Below, one piece after another: positions 28,211 to 35,641 of a stretch of DNA of 64,000 bases. Every line of letters begins with the position of its first letter. The first letter of the stretch is position 1. The notes beneath the pieces were generated by a model. The model had not been told where the DNA came from and searched no databases. It worked only from the letters and a program-made list of their open reading frames with translations. The DNA comes from Actinomycetospora termitidis (GTDB taxonomy: Bacteria; Actinomycetota; Actinomycetes; Mycobacteriales; Pseudonocardiaceae), in NCBI RefSeq assembly GCF_030286555.1, contig NZ_JASVWF010000002.1, positions 992,001-1,056,000 on the forward strand, written 5' to 3'. Made by a program: the position numbers and the translations under genes.

Positions 28211-29340
28211 CAGAACGCCCGCCGGGTGGCCTTGGCCGCGAGGGCGGTGAGGCGCTCGTGCGCCTCGGGCCCGACGTCGGCGGTGGCGAGCGCGTCGAGG
28301 GCCGAGGTGGTGAGGGTGGCGATGCGCTCCTCGACCTCGTCGACGACGCCGAGCCGCTGCAGGGCGGTGCGGGCGGCCTCGACGTCCGCCGGGGCGAGGT
28401 CGTCCAGGCCCAGGGCGTGCTCGACGGGGGCGGCCGCGTCCCGGTCGGGATGACGGCGGGCGAGGGCGACCAGCAGGGTGCGCTTGCCCTCGCGGAGGTC
28501 GTCGCCCGCGGGCTTCCCGGTGACCGCGGGGTCGCCGAAGACGCCGAGGAGGTCGTCGCGCAGCTGGAAGGCGATGCCGAGGTCGGTGCCGAACCGGCGG
28601 TAGCAGGAGACGAGGTCGTCGTCCGCCCCCGCGAGCGCGGCGCCGAGGTGCAGCGGCCGTTCGATGGTGTAGGCGGCGGTCTTGTAGCGGCTGATCCGCA
28701 GGACGCCCTCGGGCGTCGCGAGGTCCGTCGCGTGCCCCACGACGTCGAGGAACTGCCCGGTGAGCATCTCGGTGCGCATCGCGTCCCACACCCCGGCGAC
28801 CCGGGCCAGGGTGGACGCGTCCAGCCCGGCCCCGCGCAGCATGTCGTCCGACCACGCCAGGGCCAGGTCGCCGACGAGCACCGCGATCGCGGCTCCGAGG
28901 CGCTCGGAGGAACCGATCCAGTCACGCTCCGCGTGCCGCGCGGACCAGCGGGCGTGCACCGTCGGGATGCCGCGGCGGAGGTCGGAGTCGTCGATCAGGT
29001 CGTCGTGCACGAGTGCGCAGGCCTGCACCAGCTCGAGCGCCGCCACCGTGCGCAGCACGACGTCGGGTCCGGGCCCGCCCTCCCGGCGGTCCCCGCCGGC
29101 ACCACGCCACCCCCACCAGGCGAAGGTGGGCCGCAGCCGTTTCCCACCGCCGAGGGCCATCGCGGACAGGTCGTCGACCGCGTCGACGAACTCCGGCGCG
29201 AGGTCGGCGCAGGTCTCGCGGCGGACGGCGAGGAAGCGGGCGAGCTCCTCGGTGACCGCGCACGGCAGGTCGGCCTCGATCTCCTCGAGCCCGACCGGCA
29301 CCCTCGTCTCGCGCGCGGGCAGCGTCCGGCCTGCGGTCAT
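28210..29340 (-). CDS. crtE: Geranylgeranyl (polyprenyl) diphosphate synthase
   Basis: 376-residue E-type prenyltransferase. The first Asp-rich motif VHDDLIDDSDLRRG, the GKRLRP basic motif, GQFLD and the second Asp-rich FQLRDDLLGVFGD are intact. It supplies the C20 precursor for phytoene. The start ATG at 29340 follows GGGAG with 5-nt spacing; frames to 29352 or 29460 lack a ribosome site. The position between the pknL region and metF equals that of idsA2 (Rv2173) in M. tuberculosis, but here the gene heads a carotenoid operon. Confidence 0.93.
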   Translation of the reverse strand: MTAGRTLPARETRVPVGLEEIEADLPCAVTEELARFLAVRRETCADLAPEFVDAVDDLSAMALGGGKRLRPTFAWWGWRGAGGDRREGGPGPDVVLRTVAALELVQACALVHDDLIDDSDLRRGIPTVHARWSARHAERDWIGSSERLGAAIAVLVGDLALAWSDDMLRGAGLDASTLARVAGVWDAMRTEMLTGQFLDVVGHATDLATPEGVLRISRYKTAAYTIERPLHLGAALAGADDDLVSCYRRFGTDLGIAFQLRDDLLGVFGDPAVTGKPAGDDLREGKRTLLVALARRHPDRDAAAPVEHALGLDDLAPADVEAARTALQRLGVVDEVEERIATLTTSALDALATADVGPEAHERLTALAAKATRRAF

Positions 29341-29461
29341 CCGTACTCCCATCGCCGTTCGGCGGACGCCAGGGTAGGGAAACGACGCGCACCCGGCCGG
29401 ACGAGCGCAAGGGGTCGCGTCGACCGTCACACGAAAGCCCCACTCGGCGCGCTCGGCCACG

Positions 29462-29467
29462 TATGGT
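29462..29467 (+). promoter_or_regulatory. Candidate -10 box (TATGGT) for metF
   Basis: TATGGT ends 6 nt before the ATG at 29474, again without a ribosome site. It lies in the 133-bp divergent region shared with crtE. Confidence 0.5.
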
Positions 29468-29473
29468 CACCGG

Positions 29474-30361
29474 ATGCCCACTGTCATGGAGCGGATCCAG
29501 CGCGGGACGCCGACCTTCTCGGTGGAGTTCTTCCCGCCCAAGAACGACGAGGGCGAGCGGACCCTGTGGAACACGATCCGGTCGTTGGAGCCCCTGGACC
29601 CGGCGTTCGTGTCGGTGACCTACGGCGCCGGCGGGTCGAGCCGGGACCGCACGGTGCGCACCACCGGTCGGATCGCCACCGACACCACGCTCACCGCGAT
29701 GGCCCACCTGACCGCCGTCGACGCCTCGATGGAGGACCTGCGCCACGTCATCGGGTCCTACGCCGAGGCCGGCATCTCCAACGTCCTCGCGATCCGGGGT
29801 GACCCGCCGAACGACAAGGACGCCGAGTGGGTCCCGCACCCGGCGGGCTTCGCCTACACCGAGGAACTGGTCCACATGGTCCGTCGCCTCGGGACGTTCT
29901 GCGTCGGGGTGGCGGCCTTCCCGTACCTGCACCCGCGGTCCGGCGACGAGGACTCCGACACCCGCTTCTTCGTCCAGAAGGTGAAGGCGGGCGCCGAGTT
30001 CGCCATCACGCAGATGTTCTACGACGCGGACCAGTTCCTGCGGATGCGGGACCGCATCGCCGCCGCGGGGTGCGAGATCCCGATCATGCCGGGACTGATG
30101 CCGATCACCACGCCGAAGGCGATGGAGCGCGGCGCGGACTTCTCCGGGGCCGCCCTGCCGCCGGCGATGACCGAGCGGCTGGAGCCCCTGGTCGACGACG
30201 CCGCGGCGTTCCGCGAGGCGGGCATCGACCTGTGCGTCGAGCTCTCGCAGCGGATGTACGACGAGGGCGTCGGCAACATCCACTACATCAGCATGAACCG
30301 CCACCCCGCCGTGGTGGACGTGGTGCAGCGGCTCGGCGTCGCGTCCTTCCCGGACGCCTGA
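29474..30361 (+). CDS. metF: Methylenetetrahydrofolate reductase
   Basis: 295-residue MetF-type TIM-barrel flavoprotein that makes 5-methyltetrahydrofolate for methionine synthesis. Recognised by SVEFFPPKND (catalytic Glu), VSVTYGAGGSSRDRT, the HLTAVD strand, LAIRGDPP (FAD-binding), and the C-terminal ELSQRMYDEGVGNIHYISMNR segment. Length matches the NADH-type bacterial enzymes. In mycobacteria the syntenic Rv2172c is a shorter, non-canonical relative; this copy looks canonical. Convergent with lppM. Confidence 0.94.
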   Translation: MPTVMERIQRGTPTFSVEFFPPKNDEGERTLWNTIRSLEPLDPAFVSVTYGAGGSSRDRTVRTTGRIATDTTLTAMAHLTAVDASMEDLRHVIGSYAEAGISNVLAIRGDPPNDKDAEWVPHPAGFAYTEELVHMVRRLGTFCVGVAAFPYLHPRSGDEDSDTRFFVQKVKAGAEFAITQMFYDADQFLRMRDRIAAAGCEIPIMPGLMPITTPKAMERGADFSGAALPPAMTERLEPLVDDAAAFREAGIDLCVELSQRMYDEGVGNIHYISMNRHPAVVDVVQRLGVASFPDA

Positions 30362-30367
30362 GCCTCC

Positions 30368-31042
30368 TCAGCGGCGCGCCCGCCGGTCCACCCGCGGGCG
30401 CGTCGCGGCGGCCAGGGCGAAGACGACGCCGGCCGCCACCAGCACCACCGCGGTGAGCAGGAGGGCCCAGCTCACCCAGGACGGGGCGTTCGGGTCGGGG
30501 TACTCGGCGACGGCGTTGACCTCGCCGACCTCGCCCGGGGTGAAGGTCCAGCTGACGACGCCCGCCGAGACGGTGCCGTCGGTCTGGCGCACCGTGCCGG
30601 GGAAGGCCATCTTGAGCTGGACGTCGGCGCTCTCCGGCGTGACGCGCGTGAGGTCGACCTGCCCGGAGAGGACCACCCGGTCCCCGGCGCGGCGCAGCTG
30701 GAGCCGGACGGCCGACGACGTCGTCGGGCTGATCTGGGGGAGCAGCCGGGACACGTCGTCGAAGGACAGGTCCTCGAACGCGAGGTGCGACCCGATGTAC
30801 CCGTCCTGCTCGTAGCGGGTGACCGTCACGTCGCCCTCGAGGTCGGACGGCACCTGCAGCGGCGGGCCGTTCCCGCCGGGCGTGCCCGCCGGGGTGCCGA
30901 CGTCGATCGTCCCCGAGACCGTGTCCTGCGGGGACACCGCGAGCCCGGCCCGCACGCGGACGCAGCCCGTGCCGAGCAGGCCCACGAGCGCGAGGACGAG
31001 GGCGAGCAGGACGACGGAGCGTCGGCGACGGCGGGTGGGCAC
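30368..31042 (-). CDS. lppM: LppM-family lipoprotein
   Basis: 224 residues. A basic start (RRRRRS) and hydrophobic stretch lead to GTGC, a lipobox-like cleavage site with an atypical Gly at -3. The body has a beta-rich domain with VTRYEQDGYIGSHLAFEDLSF, then a C-terminal membrane helix (WALLLTAVVLVAAGVVFAL) and basic tail, the same two-anchor pattern as M. tuberculosis LppM (Rv2171), which affects phagocytosis. GTG at 31042 is chosen as the first start with a proper signal; longer frames are in coding DNA of the GNAT gene. Downstream of the GNAT gene by 29 nt. Confidence 0.88.
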   Translation of the reverse strand: MPTRRRRRSVVLLALVLALVGLLGTGCVRVRAGLAVSPQDTVSGTIDVGTPAGTPGGNGPPLQVPSDLEGDVTVTRYEQDGYIGSHLAFEDLSFDDVSRLLPQISPTTSSAVRLQLRRAGDRVVLSGQVDLTRVTPESADVQLKMAFPGTVRQTDGTVSAGVVSWTFTPGEVGEVNAVAEYPDPNAPSWVSWALLLTAVVLVAAGVVFALAAATRPRVDRRARR

Positions 31043-31071
31043 GCGGACATCGTGCCAGGCACCCCCGACGG

Positions 31072-31770
31072 TCACGGCGCGCGCCGGACGGGCTCCTCCG
31101 GGACGAGCGGCAGCGGGCGCCCGAGCACCGCGAAGGGGCGCGGGTCGCTGGAGAAGCGGTGGTGGCGCAGGACGTCGCGGAAGCCGCAGCGGCGGTAGAG
31201 CGACCAGGCCCGGGTCGGGGAGGGGGCCTCGGGCGTGGACAGCAGCACGTGCCCGGCCTCCGGACGGTCGAGCAGGCGGCGCAGCAGGGCCTCGCCGAGC
31301 CCGTGGCCCTGCGCGTCCGTCCGGACGTGCAGTTCGGTGAGCTCGAAGTAGTCCGCGAGGTAGGTCTCCGGGTCGCCGTCCAGCGGCCAGGCGTCGAGAT
31401 CGGGATCCTCGCCGTGGGGGACGGTCTCGCCGAGCAGCCGACCGAGCCCGGCGCCGAAGAGGCCGCCCGGTGCCCGGGAGGCGCGGGCGGCGCGCCGCAG
31501 ACCGCGCCGCACCTCCTCGTACCACCACTGGCCGGGCGCCCCGGGGTAGCCGTAGGCGATCCCGCGCAGGGCGTCCGCGCCGTCCACCGCGGCGACCGCG
31601 CGCCAGCCCCGGCGTCGCGAGTGCTCCAGCCACATCGGGGCGCGCTGCCGTGCGGTGCCCGGGGGATAGCCCATGGCCCGCACGTAGAGGTCGAGGGCCT
31701 CGTCGAGGCGACGGGCGAGCTCGGCCGGATCGAGGTCGACGAGGTGGGTGTCCTCGGGCGCGGCGGTCAT
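31072..31770 (-). CDS. GNAT-family N-acetyltransferase (Rv2170-like)
   Basis: 232 residues from ATG 31770. The acetyl-CoA motif A is ELHVRTDAQGHGLGEALLRRLL (Q-x-x-G-x-G) and motif B is WSLYRRCGFRDVLRHHRF. The N-terminal half contains GYPPGTARQRAPMWLEHSRRRGW, which is the Rv2170-type signature rather than a generic GNAT start. Rv2170 is reported as an acetyltransferase acting on isocitrate dehydrogenase; whether this homologue does so is inference. A start at 31824 is possible but adds 18 unconserved residues. Located directly upstream of lppM as in mycobacteria. Confidence 0.87.
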   Translation of the reverse strand: MTAAPEDTHLVDLDPAELARRLDEALDLYVRAMGYPPGTARQRAPMWLEHSRRRGWRAVAAVDGADALRGIAYGYPGAPGQWWYEEVRRGLRRAARASRAPGGLFGAGLGRLLGETVPHGEDPDLDAWPLDGDPETYLADYFELTELHVRTDAQGHGLGEALLRRLLDRPEAGHVLLSTPEAPSPTRAWSLYRRCGFRDVLRHHRFSSDPRPFAVLGRPLPLVPEEPVRRAP

Positions 31771-31860
31771 GACGCCGTGGTCGCCGGCGTCGGTGCCTCC
31801 CCGTCCATCCTTCCATCTCATCACGCCGGGCGGCGCGGATCACGCTCACTCCCGGACGAC

Positions 31861-31889
31861 TTGACGTTCGGCTCGGGGCAGGGTTCACT
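31861..31889 (+). promoter_or_regulatory. Candidate promoter of the DUF6504-HEPN operon
   Basis: TTGACG (31861-31866) and TTCACT (31884-31889) are 17 bp apart. The LexA-type palindrome begins 8 nt downstream of the -10, so bound LexA would block the transcription start. Confidence 0.45.
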
Positions 31890-31897
31890 CAAGGTCG

Positions 31898-31913
31898 TCG
31901 AACACGTGTTCGA
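31898..31913. promoter_or_regulatory. LexA-type SOS box
   Basis: TCGAACACGTGTTCGA is a perfect 16-bp palindrome that fits the actinobacterial/Bacillus-type SOS consensus CGAAC-N4-GTTCG. It lies 130 bp before the DUF6504 start and just after a -35/-10 pair in the same direction. Confidence 0.85.
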
Positions 31914-32043
31914 CTGGCCGGTCGGCGAGGCGTGGGGAAGCGTCCCGTCGGCCGTGCCGGAGCCGCCGGCTTCCCCACGGTGGCAGGCACAGGCCGCCCC
32001 GCGCCATGCGGGCGGCATCGAGCGCGCCGCCCGTGGAGGACGC

Positions 32044-32334
32044 ATGGTTCGCAGCCCGTCGCCGGTCCAGGTCCGGTGCGTCGACGGGGACCCCGTCGAG
32101 TTCCACCGCCGGCCGAACCGCCGGGACAGCCACTACCTGGTCACGGAGGTGCAGGAGCGGTGGATCGAGGAGTCGCGGTGGCCGTTCCGGTCGGTGATGC
32201 CCGTCGGGGGAGACCGGTGCCGGTGCTGGCGGGTGCTCGCGCGGCGCTCCGACGAGCCGCACCTGCCGCCCGGCGAGTTCGTCCTGCGCATGCGCTCCGG
32301 CCCGGGGGTCTGGGACCTCCGGTGGCTGACCTGA
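32044..32334 (+). CDS. DUF6504-like small protein under a LexA box
   Basis: 96 residues, basic and compact, with HRRPNRRDSHYLVTEVQERWIE and a WRVLARR...GEFVLRMRSGPGVWDLRW ending; the Trp-rich C-terminus is what I associate with DUF6504, a domain I recall being linked to Y-family polymerase loci in actinobacteria. GGAGG is 4 nt before the ATG. The LexA-type palindrome upstream makes DNA-damage induction likely. The HEPN gene follows after 28 nt, so both probably share the transcript. Biochemical function unknown; family assignment moderately sure. Confidence 0.7.
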   Translation: MVRSPSPVQVRCVDGDPVEFHRRPNRRDSHYLVTEVQERWIEESRWPFRSVMPVGGDRCRCWRVLARRSDEPHLPPGEFVLRMRSGPGVWDLRWLT

Positions 32335-32362
32335 CCCGTCCCGATCCACCCGAGGAGTTCCC

Positions 32363-32884
32363 GTGAGCACCACCTGCACCACCGGCGACCTGTTCGACAC
32401 CGGGGCGGCCGACGCCCCCGCACCGCGTGCGGGCGACCGGGCGCACGTCCCGGCCCGGCGTGAGACCCGTCGTCGACCGTCCAGCACCCCCCGACCGCCC
32501 GCTCCGCCGCCCTCGCGGTCCGTGGTCTCCCTGCTCGGCGCCGCCCGCGACGGGCTGCGGGAGGCCCAGGGCGCGGAGACGCCGGCCGAGCGGTTCCGGC
32601 TGGCCCACCTGGCCGCGCTGCGCTCGGCCGCCGCGGTGCTGGCCGTCCGGGCGCGGTCCCGCCGGAGCACGCGTCCGACCGACGCCTGGACCCTGCTGGC
32701 CTCGGTCGCGCCGGAGTACGGGGAGTGGGCGGCGTTCTTCGCGGCGCACTCGTCGACGCGGTCGGCCGTCGAGGCGGGGGCGACGCGGCTGGTCGGCCAG
32801 CGCGACGCCGACGACATGGTCCGGCAGGCCGACCTGTTCCTGGCGCTGGTGACGCGGACGGTGGCCGGGCTCCGCCCGATCTGA
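32363..32884 (+). CDS. SAV_6107-type HEPN-domain protein
   Basis: 173 residues. After a Pro/Arg-rich ~50-residue lead come helices typical of HEPN proteins: SLLGAARDGLREAQ, ETPAERFRLAHLAALRSAAAVL, WTLLASVAPEYGEWAAFFAAHS, and a C-terminal helix ADDMVRQADLFLALVTRTV. The Rx4-6H RNase motif of toxin-type HEPN proteins is not evident: RFRLAHL has Arg and His with only three to four residues between, so RNase activity is doubtful. It would be DNA-damage-induced with the DUF6504 gene. Its stop is 2 nt from that of the convergent parA-like gene. Confidence 0.78.
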   Translation: MSTTCTTGDLFDTGAADAPAPRAGDRAHVPARRETRRRPSSTPRPPAPPPSRSVVSLLGAARDGLREAQGAETPAERFRLAHLAALRSAAAVLAVRARSRRSTRPTDAWTLLASVAPEYGEWAAFFAAHSSTRSAVEAGATRLVGQRDADDMVRQADLFLALVTRTVAGLRPI

Positions 32885-32886
32885 GG

Positions 32887-33753
32887 TCAGCCCGTGCGGC
32901 GGGAGCTGCCGCGGCGCTCGCGGGCGCTGTGGCCGGCCCGCACGATGCGGCCGAGCAGGTTGTCGAACTGTTGCGAGATCTCGCGGGCACCGGGGGTGTC
33001 CCAGCGCTGGATCGGGACGCCGGCACCCTGGGCCTGCTGGACCGCGGTGCGGTCGGGCAGCACGCCGGAGAGCACGAGGGGGCCGAAGAGTTCGCGCAGC
33101 TCGTTGATCCGGAACTCGTGTTCGGCCGAGCGGGCGCGGTACCGGTTGATCAGGACCCCGAGCGGCTGCAGGCGCGGGTTGTGCGCGCGCTCGGCCTGGA
33201 CCGCCTCGAAGGCGCGCTGCACCCCGGAGACCGCGAAGATGGTCGGCTCGGTCACCAGCACCGCCCGGTCGACCGCGACCAGCGCGGAGCGGGTCAGTTG
33301 GCCCAGAGAGGGCGGACAGTCGATGAGGACGAGTTCGTAGTGCGGCAGGTTCGCCCCCGGGGCGCTGCTGCGCGTCCGGGTCGTGGGCTCGTCGGGCTCG
33401 GTACCGCGGGGCAGGGCGGCCAGGAGGCGGGAGAGCCGACCGAGACGCTGGGACCCGGGGTCGGGGTGGTTGTGGCGCTCGATGTCCTCGGAGCCGACGA
33501 GGACGTCGATCGAGTCGTCCCAGTTGCTCGGGGCGATGGACGTGGCCAGGACGGCGGGGGAGGGGTGTTCGAGGGCGTCCGCGATCGTGGTCTCGCTCTC
33601 CGCGGGCTCGAGGGCGGTGGTGGCGTTGCCCTGTGGGTCGAGATCGACCACCAGGGTGCGCAGGCCCTGCTTCGCGGCGGCGCCCGCCAGCCCGAGGGTG
33701 ACGGTGGTCTTGCCGACCCCGCCCTTGAGGCTGAGCACACCGGTCACGTACAC
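32887..33753 (-). CDS. Orphan ParA-family ATPase
   Basis: 288 residues. Deviant Walker A LKGGVGKTTVTLG, the A' region LVVDLDPQGNAT and Walker B LVLIDCPPSLGQLT identify a ParA/Soj-type ATPase. A basic C-terminal tail (SARERRGSSRRTG) may contact DNA or membrane. No ParB gene or parS site is visible nearby, so chromosome segregation as the primary ParA is unlikely; a role in division-site or cargo positioning (MipZ/PldP-like) is possible given the division cluster 2 kb away. GTG 33753 or 33747 could both be the start. Confidence 0.88.
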   Translation of the reverse strand: MYVTGVLSLKGGVGKTTVTLGLAGAAAKQGLRTLVVDLDPQGNATTALEPAESETTIADALEHPSPAVLATSIAPSNWDDSIDVLVGSEDIERHNHPDPGSQRLGRLSRLLAALPRGTEPDEPTTRTRSSAPGANLPHYELVLIDCPPSLGQLTRSALVAVDRAVLVTEPTIFAVSGVQRAFEAVQAERAHNPRLQPLGVLINRYRARSAEHEFRINELRELFGPLVLSGVLPDRTAVQQAQGAGVPIQRWDTPGAREISQQFDNLLGRIVRAGHSARERRGSSRRTG

Positions 33754-33787
33754 GAGGGCAACGTACCGGCTCCGACGCGGATCCCCG

Positions 33788-34561
33788 ATGGGTGAGCACT
33801 ACGGTGTGGCCGTGACCGCCCGCCCGGCCCGAACTCCCGCGTCCCCGCCCGTCGACGTCGTGGCCGCGAGCCTGCGCGACGAGCTGGCCGCGGCGCGCGC
33901 CCGCGGCGGCACGGTGCGCGTCCTCGACGTGGGCGGCGGCAGCGGTGCCTGGGCCGTGCCGCTGGCCGTGCAGGGGTGCGAGGTCACGGTCGTGGACTCC
34001 AGCGCGAACGCGCTGGCCGTGCTGCGCAGCCGGGCGCGGGACGCCGGCGTCGACGCCGCCGTGCACGCCCTGCAGGCCGACGTCGACGCGCTGGCGGCCG
34101 TGACCGACGGGGTGCAGGCCGACCTCGTGCTCGGCCACGGCCTGCTGGAGTACGTCGACGACCCCGCCGCGGCCGTGCACTCGCTGGCCACCGCGACGGC
34201 GCCCGGCGGGGCGCTCTCGCTGCTCGTCGCGGGCCGGTACGCGGCGGTGCTCGCGCGCGTGGTGAGTGGCCGGGTCGGGGACGCGCGGCGCATGCTCGCC
34301 GATCCGGCCGGCCGCTGGGGCGCGGCCGACCAACTGCTGCGCCGGATGGACACCGCGGAGCTGACCGCCCTGGTCGAGCAGGAGCCGTCGCTGGCCCTGG
34401 AGCGGGTCCAGGGGCACCGGGTGCTGGCCGACCTGATCCCCGAGTCCGCCGCCGACGCCGGGACGCCGGCCGACGTCGCGGCCCTGGAGGAACTGGCCTC
34501 GACCACTCCGCCCCTGCGTGACCTCGCCTCGCGCATCCACGTGCTCGCCCGCCGCGCGTGA
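33788..34561 (+). CDS. Class I SAM-dependent methyltransferase
   Basis: 257 residues from ATG 33788. Motif I VLDVGGGSGAWAVPLA, the acidic strand VTVVDSS (ribose-binding Asp), motif II LQADVDAL and LVLGHGLLEYVDDP (motif III) give a complete Rossmann methyltransferase. The target is unknown; CmoA/SmtA-like relatives modify tRNA or small molecules. GTG 33806 and 33812 are alternative starts, with GGTGAG before 33806. Divergent from the ParA-like gene by 34 bp. Confidence 0.83.
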   Translation: MGEHYGVAVTARPARTPASPPVDVVAASLRDELAAARARGGTVRVLDVGGGSGAWAVPLAVQGCEVTVVDSSANALAVLRSRARDAGVDAAVHALQADVDALAAVTDGVQADLVLGHGLLEYVDDPAAAVHSLATATAPGGALSLLVAGRYAAVLARVVSGRVGDARRMLADPAGRWGAADQLLRRMDTAELTALVEQEPSLALERVQGHRVLADLIPESAADAGTPADVAALEELASTTPPLRDLASRIHVLARRA

Positions 34562-34672
34562 CGCAGGTCTCGCGAGCCCGGTCGATCTTCACGCACCGCA
34601 CCGCGGTGATCGCGGCGCGTCGCGGGTGGGAGGCGTCTCACCGGCCGAAAGAATGATCGTCCGCGCAGAACA

Positions 34673-34694
34673 CCGGTCCGGGTAGTCGGACCGG
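34673..34694. promoter_or_regulatory. Palindrome upstream of the DUF3040 gene
   Basis: CCGGTCCG and CGGACCGG flank a 6-nt loop. A TACGAT -10-like box follows at 34706-34711, so the palindrome covers the -35 region and may be an operator. Confidence 0.45.
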
Positions 34695-34794
34695 CGGAGG
34701 GCTCGTACGATGAAGGCAGCCATCACGTTGATGTGCCGATCGTCCCTTCCCCCGGGGCCGGTCCTCGCTCTCGTTCCGGTGCCGGAGGAGAACC

Positions 34795-35196
34795 ATGCCG
34801 CTCTCCGAGCACGAGCAGCGTCTGCTCGACCAGATCGAGCGCGCGCTCTATGCCGAGGATCCCAAGTTCGCGTCGACCGTCCGTGGTGGTCGTCTCCGAC
34901 GGCCGTCGCGTCGACGCCGCATCCAGGGCATCGCGCTCTTCGTCGTGGGCGTCGCCGCCCTGGTGATGGGCCTGGTGTTCCAGTGGTTCCCCGGCGGCTT
35001 CCCGGTCGTGAGCGTCATCGGCTTCCTCATGATGTTCGCCGGCGCGGTGCTCGCGATCACCGCGACGGGCGGCAAGAAGGGCGAGGCCGCCGCCGGTGAG
35101 GGTGACGCCAAGGGCGCCCCGGCCGGTGACAAGGAGAAGAGTCGCTTCACCACGAAGATGGAGGAGCGCTTCCGCAAGCGCTTCGAGCAGGAGTAG
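34795..35196 (+). CDS. DUF3040 small membrane protein
   Basis: 133 residues. The family opening PLSEHEQRLLDQIERALYAEDPKFA (recognised by SEHEQRLLDQIE) is followed by a basic stretch, two membrane helices (about 45-65 and 70-90) and an acidic/Lys-rich cytosolic tail. DUF3040 proteins are widespread in actinobacteria next to the mra cluster; function unknown. GGAGGAG lies 5 nt before the ATG. It is followed by a strong hairpin terminator and a 720-bp intergenic region. Confidence 0.92.
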   Translation: MPLSEHEQRLLDQIERALYAEDPKFASTVRGGRLRRPSRRRRIQGIALFVVGVAALVMGLVFQWFPGGFPVVSVIGFLMMFAGAVLAITATGGKKGEAAAGEGDAKGAPAGDKEKSRFTTKMEERFRKRFEQE

Positions 35197-35213
35197 CGCT
35201 CACCCGCACACCC

Positions 35214-35244
35214 ACGCGCCGTCGACCTCGGGTCGGCGGCGCGT
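35214..35244 (+). terminator. Hairpin terminator after the DUF3040 gene
   Basis: 14-bp arms (35214-35227 and 35231-35244; one G-T wobble) with a 3-nt loop, starting 18 nt after the stop codon. No T-run follows, as is common in high-G+C genomes. Confidence 0.65.
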
Positions 35245-35279
35245 TCGTGTGTCCGGGGTCGCTCGGGGTTCGGCAAGGT

Positions 35280-35323
35280 CGACGTGAGGCAGGTTCCGGG
35301 GGCGGTCGGGATGCCTCACGTCG
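35280..35323. repeat. Palindrome A: 12-bp arms, 20-nt loop
   Basis: CGACGTGAGGCA (35280-35291) pairs perfectly with TGCCTCACGTCG (35312-35323). The loop and arms resemble palindrome B at 35527-35580 when the latter is reversed, sharing the TGAGGCA word. Confidence 0.75.
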
Positions 35324-35456
35324 TCCTCGCGGCAGGTGCGCCGGTGCCGCGGCTCTGGCGCGCGAGCCGGAGGGTCTCGCCGCCGATGAATGAGTGGCGC
35401 CGTTCGCGCATCTGACGCCAGCAATGGGCCATCGCTGACACCGCGGGCCCGGGTCC

Positions 35457-35494
35457 CCCCACTCCGCCCCACCGGGCCGCCCCGCTCCGCCCCA
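35457..35494. repeat. 38-bp C-rich block, copy 1
   Basis: Identical to 35604-35641 at 36 of 38 positions. It contains CCCCA words at 35457, 35467 and 35490 and CCCCG at 35480, so two pairs spaced by exactly 10 bp. Confidence 0.85.
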
Positions 35495-35526
35495 CGCCCG
35501 CACCGAGGTCGGTCGGCGGCGGCGTC

Positions 35527-35580
35527 GAGAGGCACATGAGGCACCTGCGGCGGCCCGGGAACGTGCCTGGTGTGCCTCTC
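35527..35580. repeat. Palindrome B: 10-bp outer and 6-bp inner arms
   Basis: GAGAGGCACA (35527-35536) pairs with TGTGCCTCTC (35571-35580), and AGGCAC (35539-35544) with GTGCCT (35563-35568). Both halves carry GAGGCAC words related to palindrome A. Confidence 0.7.
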
Positions 35581-35603
35581 GGCGCGGCGCGCCCCCACTC
35601 CGC

Positions 35604-35641
35604 CCCCACTCCGCCCCATCGGGCCGCCCCACTCCGCCCCA
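35604..35641. repeat. 38-bp C-rich block, copy 2
   Basis: CCCCA words at 35604, 35614, 35627 and 35637 (two pairs at 10-bp spacing), preceded by another at 35593 and followed by pairs at 35649/35659 and 35773/35783. Confidence 0.85.

Noticed and set aside
32363..32884. HEPN protein as an RNase toxin with DUF6504 as its antitoxin
   Set aside because: The Rx4-6H active-site spacing is not convincing and the gene order (small basic protein first) does not by itself indicate a toxin-antitoxin pair; kept only as an SOS operon.
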